A stretch of DNA of 64,000 bases from a bacterium (GTDB lineage: Bacteria > SZUA-79 > Acidulodesulfobacterales > Acidulodesulfobacteraceae). Each line of letters starts with the position of its first letter. Within the stretch, counting starts at the first letter, position 1. The stretch spans positions 1 through 64,000 of the forward strand of contig JAJYHI010000061.1 in the NCBI GenBank assembly GCA_021784835.1, given 5' to 3'. The notes beneath the pieces were generated by a model. The model worked only from the letters and a program-made list of their open reading frames with translations. It was not told where the DNA came from and made no database searches. This document shows positions 7,777 through 17,049 of the stretch, one piece after another. The translations under genes were made by a program, and so were the position numbers.

Positions 7777-8409
7777 ATGGAAATAAAGGCGATGCCTAAG
7801 ATTTTCATAACAGGCGGCATATCTTCCGGAAAATCGGATTTTGCCGAAAAAACAGCGATTTCCATATACAGCTCTTATTTTTCCGGAACGGAAACGCCTC
7901 CGTTAGAAAAAAGAATCGATAGTTCGCTTTATTTCATAGCTACGGCAAAATTCAGCGGTAAAAACTTTTGCGAACCAGACGAAGATATGATGCAAAAAAT
8001 CAAAAAACATAAAGAGAAAAGAAGCGGCGTCTTCGAAGTTCGCGAAAATTTTGAAAATTTAAGCGGCGAAATCGATAAAATTTGCGGGGCGCCGCTCAAT
8101 ATGAAAACCGTAATTCTCATTGATTCTATGACGCTGTGGCTTTCATCCGCGTTTAAAGATATTTCGGATTATGATTTTACTTTTGATGCTATTCTTAAAA
8201 TATGCGCCGATTTAAAAAAAATTAAATGCTCGGTAGTAACGGTCGCCGATTCCCTCGGCTTCAATATGGTTCCTGCGGATGCTTATTTAAGAAAATTCAT
8301 AGAGTTAAACGGTTTAATGGAACAGAAACTCTCGGCGTTATCCGATGAAGCATACTGCGTTATCGCCGGCAATCCATTGCCGCTAAAGCAAATAAAAGGG
8401 GAAATATGA
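7777..8409 (+). CDS. cobU: Adenosylcobinamide kinase / adenosylcobinamide-phosphate guanylyltransferase
   Basis: Bifunctional enzyme that phosphorylates adenosylcobinamide and then transfers GMP to give adenosylcobinamide-GDP. It is 210 residues. The P-loop is GGISSGKS (13-20). The candidate guanylated histidine is His78 in the DEDMMQKIKKHKEKR segment, matching the CobU pattern. DSMTLWLSSAF is a later conserved block. An internal ATG at 7792 (MPKIFITGG) may be the real start, and neither start has a strong ribosome site. A TATAAT at 7755-7760 is a plausible -10 box for the operon. The stop overlaps the cobT start as ATGA. Confidence 0.92.
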   Translation: MEIKAMPKIFITGGISSGKSDFAEKTAISIYSSYFSGTETPPLEKRIDSSLYFIATAKFSGKNFCEPDEDMMQKIKKHKEKRSGVFEVRENFENLSGEIDKICGAPLNMKTVILIDSMTLWLSSAFKDISDYDFTFDAILKICADLKKIKCSVVTVADSLGFNMVPADAYLRKFIELNGLMEQKLSALSDEAYCVIAGNPLPLKQIKGEI

Positions 8410-9503
8410 ACGAAAGGGATTATCTCTATTCCATGACCGATTCTATAAAACCGGTAAACAAAGAAAAATTTCATAAAATTGCCGGACGCAGGCTAGACAA
8501 GCTGATTAAGCCCAAAGGAAGCCTCGGCAGATTAGAAGAATTTGCTAAGGATATAATAGCTATCACGGAAAAAGAAAGACCGCGTTTAAATAATAAATTC
8601 GTATGCGTCTTTGCGGGCGACCACGGCGTAGCGGAAGAAGGCGTCAGCCTTTTTAAACGGGATGTTACCGTCCAGATGGTATTGAACTTCTTAAGCGGGG
8701 GGGCGGCTATTAACGCCATAGCCGATTCATTAGGCGCGAAAGTTATCGTTGCGGATGCCGGGATAGCCGCAGACATAGAAACATCCGCCCCGGAGGCATT
8801 TGCCTCGGATAATTTTATAAACGCGAAAGTCAGGACAGGGACGGCCAACATATACCGGGAACGCGCAATGACCTACGGCGAGGCTTTAAGCTCTATCCTT
8901 AAGGGGATAGAAATATCCGGCATAATAAAAGAAAAGGGGGCGGACATCTGCTCTACGGGCGACATGGGAATAGGCAATACGACGCCTGCTTCGGCAATAA
9001 CCTGCTTTTATTCAAAAAAGCCGCCTAAACTTGTTTGCGGCCGTGGAACAGGGGTTAGCGCAAGCGTGATAGAAAAAAAAGCAAAAATCATAGAAAGAGC
9101 AATCGGCGCGAATATACGCAACGGCGGCGACCCGATAGACGTCTTAGCCGGAGTGGGGGGGCTGGAAATAGGGGCGATAGCCGGATTCATACTTGGATGC
9201 GCCATAAACAGGATGCCGGTTGTGGTGGACGGGTTTATTTCCACCGCAGGGGCGCTGATATCTTTAAAAATAAATCCGGATGCCTCCGATTATATGTTCT
9301 TGGGACATCTTTCCAAAGAAAGAGGGCACAAAACCGCCGTTAAGCTTATCGGTAAAATTCCGGTATTGAATCTATCCATGAGGCTTGGCGAAGGAACGGG
9401 GGCGGCTATCGCGATGAAGGTGATAGAAACCTCATTGGATATGTACAATAACATGCTTACGTTCGACGAGGCAAGAGTTTATGCATCGAAACTTAATAAA
9501 TAA
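8406..9503 (+). CDS. cobT: Nicotinate-nucleotide-dimethylbenzimidazole phosphoribosyltransferase
   Basis: Makes alpha-ribazole phosphate, activating the lower ligand of cobalamin. It is 365 residues, a usual length. The catalytic glutamate is Glu329 in MRLGEGTGAA. Other blocks are PKGSLGRLE (36-44), FAGDHGVAEEGVS (69-81) and GDMGIGNTTPASA (185-197). The start overlaps the cobU stop by four bases (ATGA), implying translational coupling within the cobU-cobT-cobS-cbiA run. Confidence 0.96.
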   Translation: MNERDYLYSMTDSIKPVNKEKFHKIAGRRLDKLIKPKGSLGRLEEFAKDIIAITEKERPRLNNKFVCVFAGDHGVAEEGVSLFKRDVTVQMVLNFLSGGAAINAIADSLGAKVIVADAGIAADIETSAPEAFASDNFINAKVRTGTANIYRERAMTYGEALSSILKGIEISGIIKEKGADICSTGDMGIGNTTPASAITCFYSKKPPKLVCGRGTGVSASVIEKKAKIIERAIGANIRNGGDPIDVLAGVGGLEIGAIAGFILGCAINRMPVVVDGFISTAGALISLKINPDASDYMFLGHLSKERGHKTAVKLIGKIPVLNLSMRLGEGTGAAIAMKVIETSLDMYNNMLTFDEARVYASKLNK

Positions 9504-9597
9504 ATCCGATTTGTTTTTTTATTTATTAATCGATTTATTATTTATCTAACCCATTTTTAAAATTAAATGTAAATAAATATATATAATTTTATAAAAA

Positions 9598-10482
9598 ATG
9601 CCGATTATAAGCGATTTATTCGAGGCTATAAATTTCTTGACGATATTTAAATTAAAAGGAAAAAATGCCGTTGCGGTAAAAATAGAAAATATTCACGATT
9701 CCGGCGTAGAAACCGGCTCCGGCTCCGTTTTATATGCGGCCGCCTTAAAAAAGTCCATAAAATATTTTCCTTTGGCCGGATTATCGATAGGACTAACGTT
9801 AGCGGCGGTTTTTTATATCTTTAATAGATTTTTACCGGTCATGCCCGCGGTTTTAATATCTATATTTTTCCTTTATGCCATAACGGGCGGCCTCCATTTC
9901 GACGGATTATCGGATACCTCCGACGGTTTTTCCGCTTATTTGAAAAGCGGCGATAAAACGAAGTTCTATAAAGCGATGAAGGATGTAAACGCGGGAATTT
10001 CGGGAAATATATCGGTAATCTTTTATATTCTTTTAATGTGGTCGCTAATCGGGGCGTTTAATTCCAACTTTGTTTTCAGCCCATATGCCGTCTTTAATTA
10101 TCATGCTTATGATAAAAATACGGATTATATATATCTGCCTTTAATTTCGTTTCCGGTGGTCGGCAGATATTCGATAGTTCTCATGTCGTATTTTTCAAAG
10201 ACGCCGGACAATTTTAAAGGTATAGGAGCTATTTTTACGGAAGGAACGGAAGGGCCGTCATTCATAGCGGCTTCTATTTTTACTTTTATAATCATTATGT
10301 TTCTTTTAGGGCTTGCGGGGATTTTTTCTTTACTGGCGGCCGTCCTTATTATTCTTTTTATAATATTTTACTTCGAAAAAAAATTCGGCGGAGTTAACGG
10401 CGATATGCTCGGCTTCGGAGTAAAGGTTTCAGAAATCGTATTTATCGCAGCTTTAACCGGATTTCACAAAATCCTTTATTAA
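9598..10482 (+). CDS. cobS: Adenosylcobinamide-GDP ribazoletransferase (cobalamin synthase)
   Basis: Polytopic inner-membrane enzyme joining adenosylcobinamide-GDP to alpha-ribazole or its phosphate, the last assembly step of cobalamin. It is 294 residues with several hydrophobic helices (for example about 58-78, 80-97, 133-150 and 216-252). The acidic signature is GGLHFDGLSDTSDGF (97-111). Residues about 24-50 form a hydrophilic insertion before the first long helix. A 94-base gap rich in A/T separates it from cobT, and no independent promoter is obvious. Confidence 0.93.
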   Translation: MPIISDLFEAINFLTIFKLKGKNAVAVKIENIHDSGVETGSGSVLYAAALKKSIKYFPLAGLSIGLTLAAVFYIFNRFLPVMPAVLISIFFLYAITGGLHFDGLSDTSDGFSAYLKSGDKTKFYKAMKDVNAGISGNISVIFYILLMWSLIGAFNSNFVFSPYAVFNYHAYDKNTDYIYLPLISFPVVGRYSIVLMSYFSKTPDNFKGIGAIFTEGTEGPSFIAASIFTFIIIMFLLGLAGIFSLLAAVLIILFIIFYFEKKFGGVNGDMLGFGVKVSEIVFIAALTGFHKILY

Positions 10483-10504
10483 TATTAATAATATAAATAT
10501 ATTT

Positions 10505-12022
10505 ATGCTTTCCGTTTATTTTGCCTCGGACAGGTCGTCTTCTGGAAAATCCGTTATAACTATAGCTTTTTCCAAAGCCCTTCAGGACATCGGCTATGCG
10601 TTGAACGTTTATAAAACCGGTCCGGATTTTATAGACGCATTCGTTTTATCTAAAGCATTAAATTTAGATGCAAAAAATTTAGACCCCTTTTTGATTCCCG
10701 ACGGATATCTGGCCGAATGGTTTTTCGGTGGATACGAAGATAAAAAACCCGGAACTGAACGCGGCAAAAAAATACATAAGGAAGAGGCGTTTGTAATTGA
10801 AAGCGCCATGGGGCTTTATGACGGGAACTCTTACGCCATAGCCGAAAAGTTTAAATTCCCCGTTGTTTTGGTAATGGATTCTAAAAGAATATCTTCCACT
10901 ATGGCTTCGTTAATTTACGGACTGAAAAAATATAAAAAAGGAATTAACGTTTGCGGGGTAATTCTGAACAATATTGCTTCCGTAAGGCATTTCGAAATAA
11001 TAAATAAAGAAATTAAAGGCAATATCTCCGGCATAGAGGTTTTAGGATACGTCTTAAACGATAAATCCGCTTTTTCCATTAAAGAAAGACATCTCGGATT
11101 GACAACTCCGGAAACCGACGGAATCGGCATTAAAGAATTTAATAAAATAATACGCGGCATTAAAGAAGCAGTTTTCAAAAACGTCGATTTAGAGCTTCTG
11201 ATAAAGACTTTGGAAAAAAACTCGATTCGTTTTAACCGGCTGTTTTTAGATTATAAAAAAAAAGCGGCGGACGGAAAAAATGGCATCCGCAATATGGATG
11301 CCTATAAAAAAAGCATTAGCGGCTATTGTGGCGCAATATCAAACGCTACGAAAAATAAAAAAGTAAATATTGCCGTCGCCATGGATAAAGCGTTCTTTTT
11401 TTACTATAATTTTAACTTTGAAATTTTAAAGGATTGCGGCGCGGAGATTATTTTTTTCAGCCCGTTGGAAGACAAAACCATTCCGAAAAATATAAAAGCG
11501 ATATATATTGGCGGAGGCTATCCCGAAATATACGCCGGCAGGCTGTCCGAAAACAGAACGATAATCGAAGAAATCAATAAATTTTCCGAAGATAACGGTA
11601 TAATATACGCGGAATGCGGCGGCTTAATGTATCTGTGCGAAAAGCTGGCGTACGGAGGAAAAAGCTTCGATATGGCCGGTATATTTCCTTTTGAGGCCAC
11701 TATGGATGGCGGAAGGCTTTCTTTGGGATACAGAACCGTCCGGTTCAAGGAAAAAACGTTTTTCGGGGAAGCCGGCTTGACTGCCAACGGGCATGAATTC
11801 CATTACTCCAAGCTGTTAGATTCGACAACAAACCGCGATTGCGGGAAAAAAGATTGCAAAAAATATAAAAAAATACTGGAATACGAAAATCCAAACCTTC
11901 CCGGAGAAATTAAACCTGAAGGCTATAATATCCTTAATACCGTAGGAAGCTATATACATCTTTCTTTTTTTTCCAACGGCGAGCTGGCGAAAAATTTTGT
12001 AGAAAATGCGGGAAAACTTTAA
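10505..12022 (+). CDS. cbiA: Cobyrinate a,c-diamide synthase
   Basis: ATP- and glutamine-dependent amidation of the a and c side chains of (hydrogeno)cobyrinate. It is 505 residues. The N-terminal synthetase domain has the Walker-type SDRSSSGKS (8-16). The C-terminal class I glutaminase-like domain has the nucleophile Cys371 in YAECGGLMYLC, with the partner histidine in the SYIHLSFFS segment near residue 486. A Lys-rich linker near 250-290 joins the halves. It is last in the corrinoid operon, 22 bases after cobS. It could be called CobB in the aerobic pathway; the anaerobic name is used here without direct proof. Confidence 0.93.
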   Translation: MLSVYFASDRSSSGKSVITIAFSKALQDIGYALNVYKTGPDFIDAFVLSKALNLDAKNLDPFLIPDGYLAEWFFGGYEDKKPGTERGKKIHKEEAFVIESAMGLYDGNSYAIAEKFKFPVVLVMDSKRISSTMASLIYGLKKYKKGINVCGVILNNIASVRHFEIINKEIKGNISGIEVLGYVLNDKSAFSIKERHLGLTTPETDGIGIKEFNKIIRGIKEAVFKNVDLELLIKTLEKNSIRFNRLFLDYKKKAADGKNGIRNMDAYKKSISGYCGAISNATKNKKVNIAVAMDKAFFFYYNFNFEILKDCGAEIIFFSPLEDKTIPKNIKAIYIGGGYPEIYAGRLSENRTIIEEINKFSEDNGIIYAECGGLMYLCEKLAYGGKSFDMAGIFPFEATMDGGRLSLGYRTVRFKEKTFFGEAGLTANGHEFHYSKLLDSTTNRDCGKKDCKKYKKILEYENPNLPGEIKPEGYNILNTVGSYIHLSFFSNGELAKNFVENAGKL

Positions 12023-12107
12023 TGCTTTTAAACTGCAGAACCTTCGGCCGGACAAGGTCGGACAAGGCAAAACCGGAACCTGCCTGCGGCGTTTTTTTTC
12101 CTTTATT

Positions 12108-15100
12108 TTAGGCCAAAAGTTTCTCGTAGTTTTCTTCGCTCAAAGGTTTTGACAGAAAGAATCCCTGTACGCATTCGCATCTCAAGTCCTTCAGCAATGC
12201 AAGCTGTTCTTCGGTTTCGACGCCTTCGGCTACCGATTTCATGCCAAGTTTTTTTGAAAGATAAATTATGGTTTCAACTATATATCTAGAATGTTTTTCA
12301 ATAAGCATTTTTTTTATAAACGAAATATCTATTTTTAAGTGGTCGAACGGGAGGCCGGCCAGATAAGACAGGGAAGAATATCCGGTTCCGAAATCGTCTA
12401 TGGAAAGTCCGAATCCGCTTTCCTTCAGATGCCTTAAAAGGGCTTCCGAATATTCGAAATTATCCATAAAAGTCCTCTCCACTATTTCAAAATTAAAAAA
12501 ACGATGGTCTATGCCGTGTTTTGCAATTATGCCGCTGAACCTTTCTTTTATCTGCGGGTCCCTGAAACTGACGGGAGATATGTTTATGGAAACGGGGACT
12601 ACGTTGAGCCCTTGAATCGTCCATTTTTTTATTTTCGATGCCGTTTCGCCTATTATCCAGTTTTCTACTTCCGTAATCATACCGCTCTGTTCAAGGAAAG
12701 GAATGAATTCCATCGGAGGCACTAACCTTTCGGGCTTTTTCCATCTGAGAAGCGCCTCCGCTCCCTTGATAATGCCTGTTTGAGTATCGAAATAGGGCTG
12801 GTATTGCAAAATAAACTCTTTATTGGCAATGGCATCTATGAGTCCGCTTCTTAATTCGACTTTTTTTCTGGCAAGTTCTTCCAATTCTTTTTTAAAGAAT
12901 CCGACGCTGTTATCCCCTTTATTTCTTACGTTAAAAAGTGCGGCTTCGGCTTTATTGAAAATCTCCTGAGAGTTTTCGGCGTCTTTAGGATAAAAAGATA
13001 TTCCTGCGTTAAACGATATATTTATTTTTTTATCGCCGTATAAATAGGCGTTTTCCAAAGAAACCACTATTCTATTGACGATATGCAGAGCATCTTCGTC
13101 GAATCTTAAATTTTTTAAAAATACCGCAAATTTATCTGCTTCCCATTTGGCGGAAATGTCGTAGCCTTTTATAATATTCTTTATCCTGCCGGCTATTTCA
13201 AGCATTATTTTGTTGCCGGCTTCTATCCCGAAAGTATGGTTTATAAGTGAAAAATTTACCGGATTTATTATGGCAAGCGCGCATGATTTATCGTTCATAT
13301 AAGGAGCATTTTCCGCGATAAACGCGTCTATTTTTTCCTTTAAAAGTTTTTTATTCGGCATGTTCGTCAGAGAATCGAAGTATATTAAACGGTTCATCGT
13401 TTCTTCCGAATCTATTTCCTTTGTAATATCCTTCCCTACCGTAATATAATATTCGGTTGCGCTTCCGGCCCGAAATGGGGTAATGCTCGTATAGCAGTAG
13501 ATAGCGTTTCCTTTTTTTGTTTTGTATGTAAAAATATCGGTTAAGATTTCTCCGGATAAAATTGTGCCTAAAAATTTTTCGGCAAATTCTTTTCTGCCCG
13601 CACCGCCTTCAAAAATTTTAGAATAATGTCCGCCTATAAGCTCATCTTCCGAATAGCCGAATATTTTATTGGCACTTTTGTTTACGTATAGTATGTTAAA
13701 ATATTTATCTGTAATAATTATGAAATCGGACCCAGAGTTTAACGCGACGGAAATCATCGAATGCCATTTCTGGTCTTCCACTTTATCGAGTGCATAATTT
13801 AAATCGGCCATTATTTCTTTTAAAAGAGCGTATGTGTCTTTTTTAAAAAATCCCTGTTTATCGGAATATAAAGAAAAAACCCCTATCGTTTTATTTTTCT
13901 TTATTACGGGTATCGCGGCGCTTGAAAGATAGCCTCTTTTTGCCATCTCCTCTCTCCACGGCTGCATGGGCATATTTTTCAGAATATCGTTGTTAATTAC
14001 TATTTTTGATTTAGAAAAAGACGTCAGCAAAGGCCCTTTGTTTGATGCCGGATTGTTTAAATGCTGTTTTAAATAATCGAGATAATCGCTTTTGCCGTAA
14101 GAAAAAGAAAGCTTTACGTTCAGTCTAGAATCAAAAAGAATTATAAATGCGTCTTTGAACAGCCCTTTTTCCACTATTTTGTTGCAGATTTCCGAAAATA
14201 ATAAATTTTCGTTTTCCGCCCTGACTATAAGCTGATTAACTTCCGAAAGAACGGCATACAGCATATATACGGATTTAATCTTTTCGTCCTGCTCCAAATG
14301 CTTCAACGCAAACGATATATCCGCCTGCGTCTCTTTTAATATCTCATAATATTCGTCAAAGCTTCTTGGGGTTTCGGATTGTATCAATAGAATACATTCC
14401 ACCTTTTCACCCCTTTTAATGGGTATGGAGCAGGTGGAAAATATATTGCGGCTTATATACTCCTGCCTCCATGGTTCGAGCCTTGGGTCGGTTCTTGAAT
14501 CCGAAACCGTAACGATTTTGGCGGTTCTGTAAGCTTCGCCCACGGAGCCCCTGCCTTCCGGCAAATTTTCATCGACGGATATTTTAACTTTTTTTAGATT
14601 TTCTATATTTTCGCCGTATGAGCTAGAAACGTATCTGAATCTGAAAAGTTTTGAATCCTCGTCGACATCCCCTATCGCGGCCATCCTGAAACCGGCCTTT
14701 TCCACGAGTATCCGGCATACCCCTTCCAGCAACGAGCCCTTATCCCGCTCGGCGATTACGAGCTGATTAATTTCCTTTAAAGACATAAATAGTTTTTCGT
14801 ATATTTTCTGTCTGGAAATATCCAGAAGCAAAATCAATCCCGCGGGCTTGCCTTTGTAGGAAATCGTGTATCCGAAAGCGATAGTAGGCTTTAAAAAATT
14901 GTCTTTTGTTTTATAGGTATGATTAATACGCTCTGCGCTAAAAACTTCGCCCCTTATTCTTCTTTCCACCAATTCTTTTACAAAAATTCTATCTTCGCCT
15001 GCGATAATATCGTAAGGAGTTAAATCTCTGAGCTCTTCTTCGGAATAGCCTATGAAATCCCTGAAGGTTTTATTTGAAAGGATGATATTGCCTTTATCCT

Positions 15101-15188
15101 GAAACAGGAAAACGCAGAACACGTTTGAATTAAGCAATGCATCGAAAAGCCCTTCCGAACTTTTCGACTCTGAATATTCAATGTGCAT
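12108..15188 (-). CDS. PAS-GAF-GAF-PAS-GGDEF-EAL signalling protein, probable c-di-GMP phosphodiesterase
   Basis: A 1026-residue soluble sensor. In order: PAS (about 10-130), GAF (145-298), a second GAF (315-465), PAS (475-592), a GGDEF domain (600-765) and an EAL domain (775-1022). The cyclase signature is degraded to WEADKF (682-687), so diguanylate cyclase activity is unlikely. The EAL domain keeps EALLRW (811-816), Asn869, Glu901 in EIVER, the Asp931-Asp932 pair of DDFGTGYSS, Lys952 and Glu988, so it should hydrolyse c-di-GMP. No transmembrane segment is seen, suggesting cytoplasmic redox or ligand sensing. GGTGA precedes the ATG. It converges on cbiA and has no operon partner. Confidence 0.92.
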   Translation of the reverse strand: MHIEYSESKSSEGLFDALLNSNVFCVFLFQDKGNIILSNKTFRDFIGYSEEELRDLTPYDIIAGEDRIFVKELVERRIRGEVFSAERINHTYKTKDNFLKPTIAFGYTISYKGKPAGLILLLDISRQKIYEKLFMSLKEINQLVIAERDKGSLLEGVCRILVEKAGFRMAAIGDVDEDSKLFRFRYVSSSYGENIENLKKVKISVDENLPEGRGSVGEAYRTAKIVTVSDSRTDPRLEPWRQEYISRNIFSTCSIPIKRGEKVECILLIQSETPRSFDEYYEILKETQADISFALKHLEQDEKIKSVYMLYAVLSEVNQLIVRAENENLLFSEICNKIVEKGLFKDAFIILFDSRLNVKLSFSYGKSDYLDYLKQHLNNPASNKGPLLTSFSKSKIVINNDILKNMPMQPWREEMAKRGYLSSAAIPVIKKNKTIGVFSLYSDKQGFFKKDTYALLKEIMADLNYALDKVEDQKWHSMISVALNSGSDFIIITDKYFNILYVNKSANKIFGYSEDELIGGHYSKIFEGGAGRKEFAEKFLGTILSGEILTDIFTYKTKKGNAIYCYTSITPFRAGSATEYYITVGKDITKEIDSEETMNRLIYFDSLTNMPNKKLLKEKIDAFIAENAPYMNDKSCALAIINPVNFSLINHTFGIEAGNKIMLEIAGRIKNIIKGYDISAKWEADKFAVFLKNLRFDEDALHIVNRIVVSLENAYLYGDKKINISFNAGISFYPKDAENSQEIFNKAEAALFNVRNKGDNSVGFFKKELEELARKKVELRSGLIDAIANKEFILQYQPYFDTQTGIIKGAEALLRWKKPERLVPPMEFIPFLEQSGMITEVENWIIGETASKIKKWTIQGLNVVPVSINISPVSFRDPQIKERFSGIIAKHGIDHRFFNFEIVERTFMDNFEYSEALLRHLKESGFGLSIDDFGTGYSSLSYLAGLPFDHLKIDISFIKKMLIEKHSRYIVETIIYLSKKLGMKSVAEGVETEEQLALLKDLRCECVQGFFLSKPLSEENYEKLLA

Positions 15189-15328
15189 AATTTCACCAAA
15201 TAGTTTATTATCTTCATATTATATCAATAAAATTAAAAGATACAACAAACTATTAGTTAAATTATCGTTATTATGCCTTATTTTTTTTAGGCTATGCGTG
15301 ATAAACTTATTTATATTAAACTTATTTA

Positions 15329-15357
15329 TTGACATTTTTATATTACCCTATTAAACT
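15329..15357 (+). promoter_or_regulatory. Predicted promoter of tRNA-Val
   Basis: Perfect TTGACA (15329-15334), a 17-base spacer and TAAACT (15352-15357). The start would be near 15364, about 45 bases before the tRNA. The two hexamers and the spacing are identical to those at the cold-shock gene. Confidence 0.65.
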
Positions 15358-15408
15358 AAAATAAAAGCATAGGTTTGTTTTTATATGTTTTATTTATTCC
15401 AATTACCG

Positions 15409-15483
15409 GGGCGCGTAACTCAGCGGTAGAGTGTCACCTTCACACGGTGGAAGCCGCAGGTTCGAGACCTGCCGCGCCCACCA
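15409..15483 (+). tRNA. tRNA-Val (anticodon CAC)
   Basis: Folds as a full cloverleaf. The acceptor GGGCGCG pairs with CGCGCCC, the D-stem is ACTC/GAGT and the anticodon stem is TCACC/GGTGG (one G-U). The loop is TTCACAC with anticodon CAC. The T-stem is GCAGG/CCTGC with loop TTCGAGA. The discriminator is A and the CCA end is encoded. It reads GTG codons. It is isolated from other RNA genes, and I see no integrated element at its 3' end. Confidence 0.95.
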
Positions 15484-15592
15484 AGCAATACCGCAGTAAA
15501 TAAGCCTTTCAAGTCAATATCACGCCTTGACGTGTTTAAAAAGAGTTTCCGCAACCATGAGCGATGGAGAGAAAGAGAAAACGCAAGTCATT

Positions 15593-17038
15593 TTAAGAGT
15601 CGAACTTAATATAGTCTATGGATTTGGTGGATTTGGCGCCTAACTGCTTAATCTTTTCAAATTTCCCCATCAAATTTCCTTTGCCGGAAACAAGCTGTGT
15701 TTTGGCATCTCCGTATTTTAAAACCGTTTTGTCTAACGCCGCCCCCATTTCTTCCATACTTTTACCGAAAGAGCAAAATTTATCGTATAACTGCCCCGCA
15801 ATAAACATTATTTCGTTAGCGTTTTCCATACTTTTTTCCTGCACCCACAGGCTGGAAACTATTTTTAAAACCAGCATAATTATAGAAGGGGTCGCGACTA
15901 TTACATTTCTGCTATACGCGAATGTTAAGATATCCCTGTCGTAATTGACGGCCGCGGTATATGCGAATTCGATAGGAATAAACATAATAACGGTATCTAA
16001 ACTGTTTGCTCCCAATAATCTGGAATAATTCTTGTCGCTCAATTCGCTTATATGCTTTCTAACCGAATTAACGTGGGATTTAAGGAACCTGTCTATGTCC
16101 GCCTCCGCATCTTGATTGATGCCGGTATTATTTGAACCGGCAATGCTAATATATTTCTCGTAATCGGTAAGCGATACCTTGGAATCTATTATTAAATCCC
16201 TGTTTTGCGGAAGATGCACTATGACGTCCGGCCTTAACTTAATAGATTCGTCCATTTCTCCGGTCGTTTTTAAAGTTTTTTGAGTTTCGTACTGGATGCC
16301 TTTTATAAGGCCGGAATGCTCCAATAATTTTTCCAATATCATCTCTCCCCAGTCGCCCTGAACTTTTCCCGTTCCTTTTAATGCCGCGGTCAGATTATCG
16401 GTCGTCCTTTTCATCGTATTTTCTACTTCGACAAGCTCGCCTATTTTCGTCTGAAGCGAAAATCTCTGTTTGGACTCTTTATCGTAAGTATCTTCCACTC
16501 TTTTTTGAAACTCGTTAATCTTTTCAGAAAGAGGATTGAGTATGCCGTATATACTTTCTTTATTGATTTCTACGAATTTTTTACTTTTATCTTCCAGCAT
16601 CCTGGACGACAGATTTTCAAATTCTTCCTTAAATCTATTTTCGAGTTCCAAAAACTCTTTTTTTTGATTTATTAACCGGGATTCATAATCTGCCTTTAAG
16701 TTTTCTATTTTTTCTTTTAAATTATTATTTTCCGTCGTTAACGACGAAAGTTCAGCAAAGAGACGCTTATTGTCTTCATTCAGCTTTTCTCTCAGCGCAT
16801 TGGCATCGCTCATTTCTATGTTTGCGCTGTTGAACTGGATTTTCAGATTTCTAAGCTCTTCTTCAAGCACTATATATTTCTTTATAATGCCGTCTCTTTC
16901 CGCCAAGCTTGCCGAAACGGCATCGCTGTGACGGCTTTTAAGCCTGCCCGTATATGCGAGGAAAAATATTATGGCAGCCGTCAGCCCTATAAAAAGAACC
17001 GATGATAATGCGAGCATGAAATATTCGGCCATTTTCAA
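15593..17038 (-). CDS. rmuC: RmuC-family DNA recombination protein
   Basis: A 481-residue member of the RmuC family, proposed to limit recombination at inverted repeats. An N-terminal membrane anchor lies at about 7-27, followed by a long charged coiled coil (about 40-150). The conserved RmuC nuclease-like domain spans about 165-450, including the segment VQGDWGEMILEKLLE, the RPDVIVHLP block and DSKVSLTDYEKY. It ends shortly before the tRNA on the opposite strand. The next gene upstream on its strand is pyrKD, whose stop is 11 bases before its start, so co-transcription is likely although the functions are unrelated. Confidence 0.92.
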   Translation of the reverse strand: MKMAEYFMLALSSVLFIGLTAAIIFFLAYTGRLKSRHSDAVSASLAERDGIIKKYIVLEEELRNLKIQFNSANIEMSDANALREKLNEDNKRLFAELSSLTTENNNLKEKIENLKADYESRLINQKKEFLELENRFKEEFENLSSRMLEDKSKKFVEINKESIYGILNPLSEKINEFQKRVEDTYDKESKQRFSLQTKIGELVEVENTMKRTTDNLTAALKGTGKVQGDWGEMILEKLLEHSGLIKGIQYETQKTLKTTGEMDESIKLRPDVIVHLPQNRDLIIDSKVSLTDYEKYISIAGSNNTGINQDAEADIDRFLKSHVNSVRKHISELSDKNYSRLLGANSLDTVIMFIPIEFAYTAAVNYDRDILTFAYSRNVIVATPSIIMLVLKIVSSLWVQEKSMENANEIMFIAGQLYDKFCSFGKSMEEMGAALDKTVLKYGDAKTQLVSGKGNLMGKFEKIKQLGAKSTKSIDYIKFDS

Positions 17039-17049
17039 AAACCCTGACT

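Noticed and set aside
12023..12107. Terminator or repeat between cbiA and the PAS/EAL gene
   Set aside because: A repeated CGGACAAGG and a T-run are present, but no convincing stem could be drawn.
15484..15592. Attachment site or integrated element after tRNA-Val
   Set aside because: No repeat of the tRNA 3' end and no integrase gene is seen nearby.
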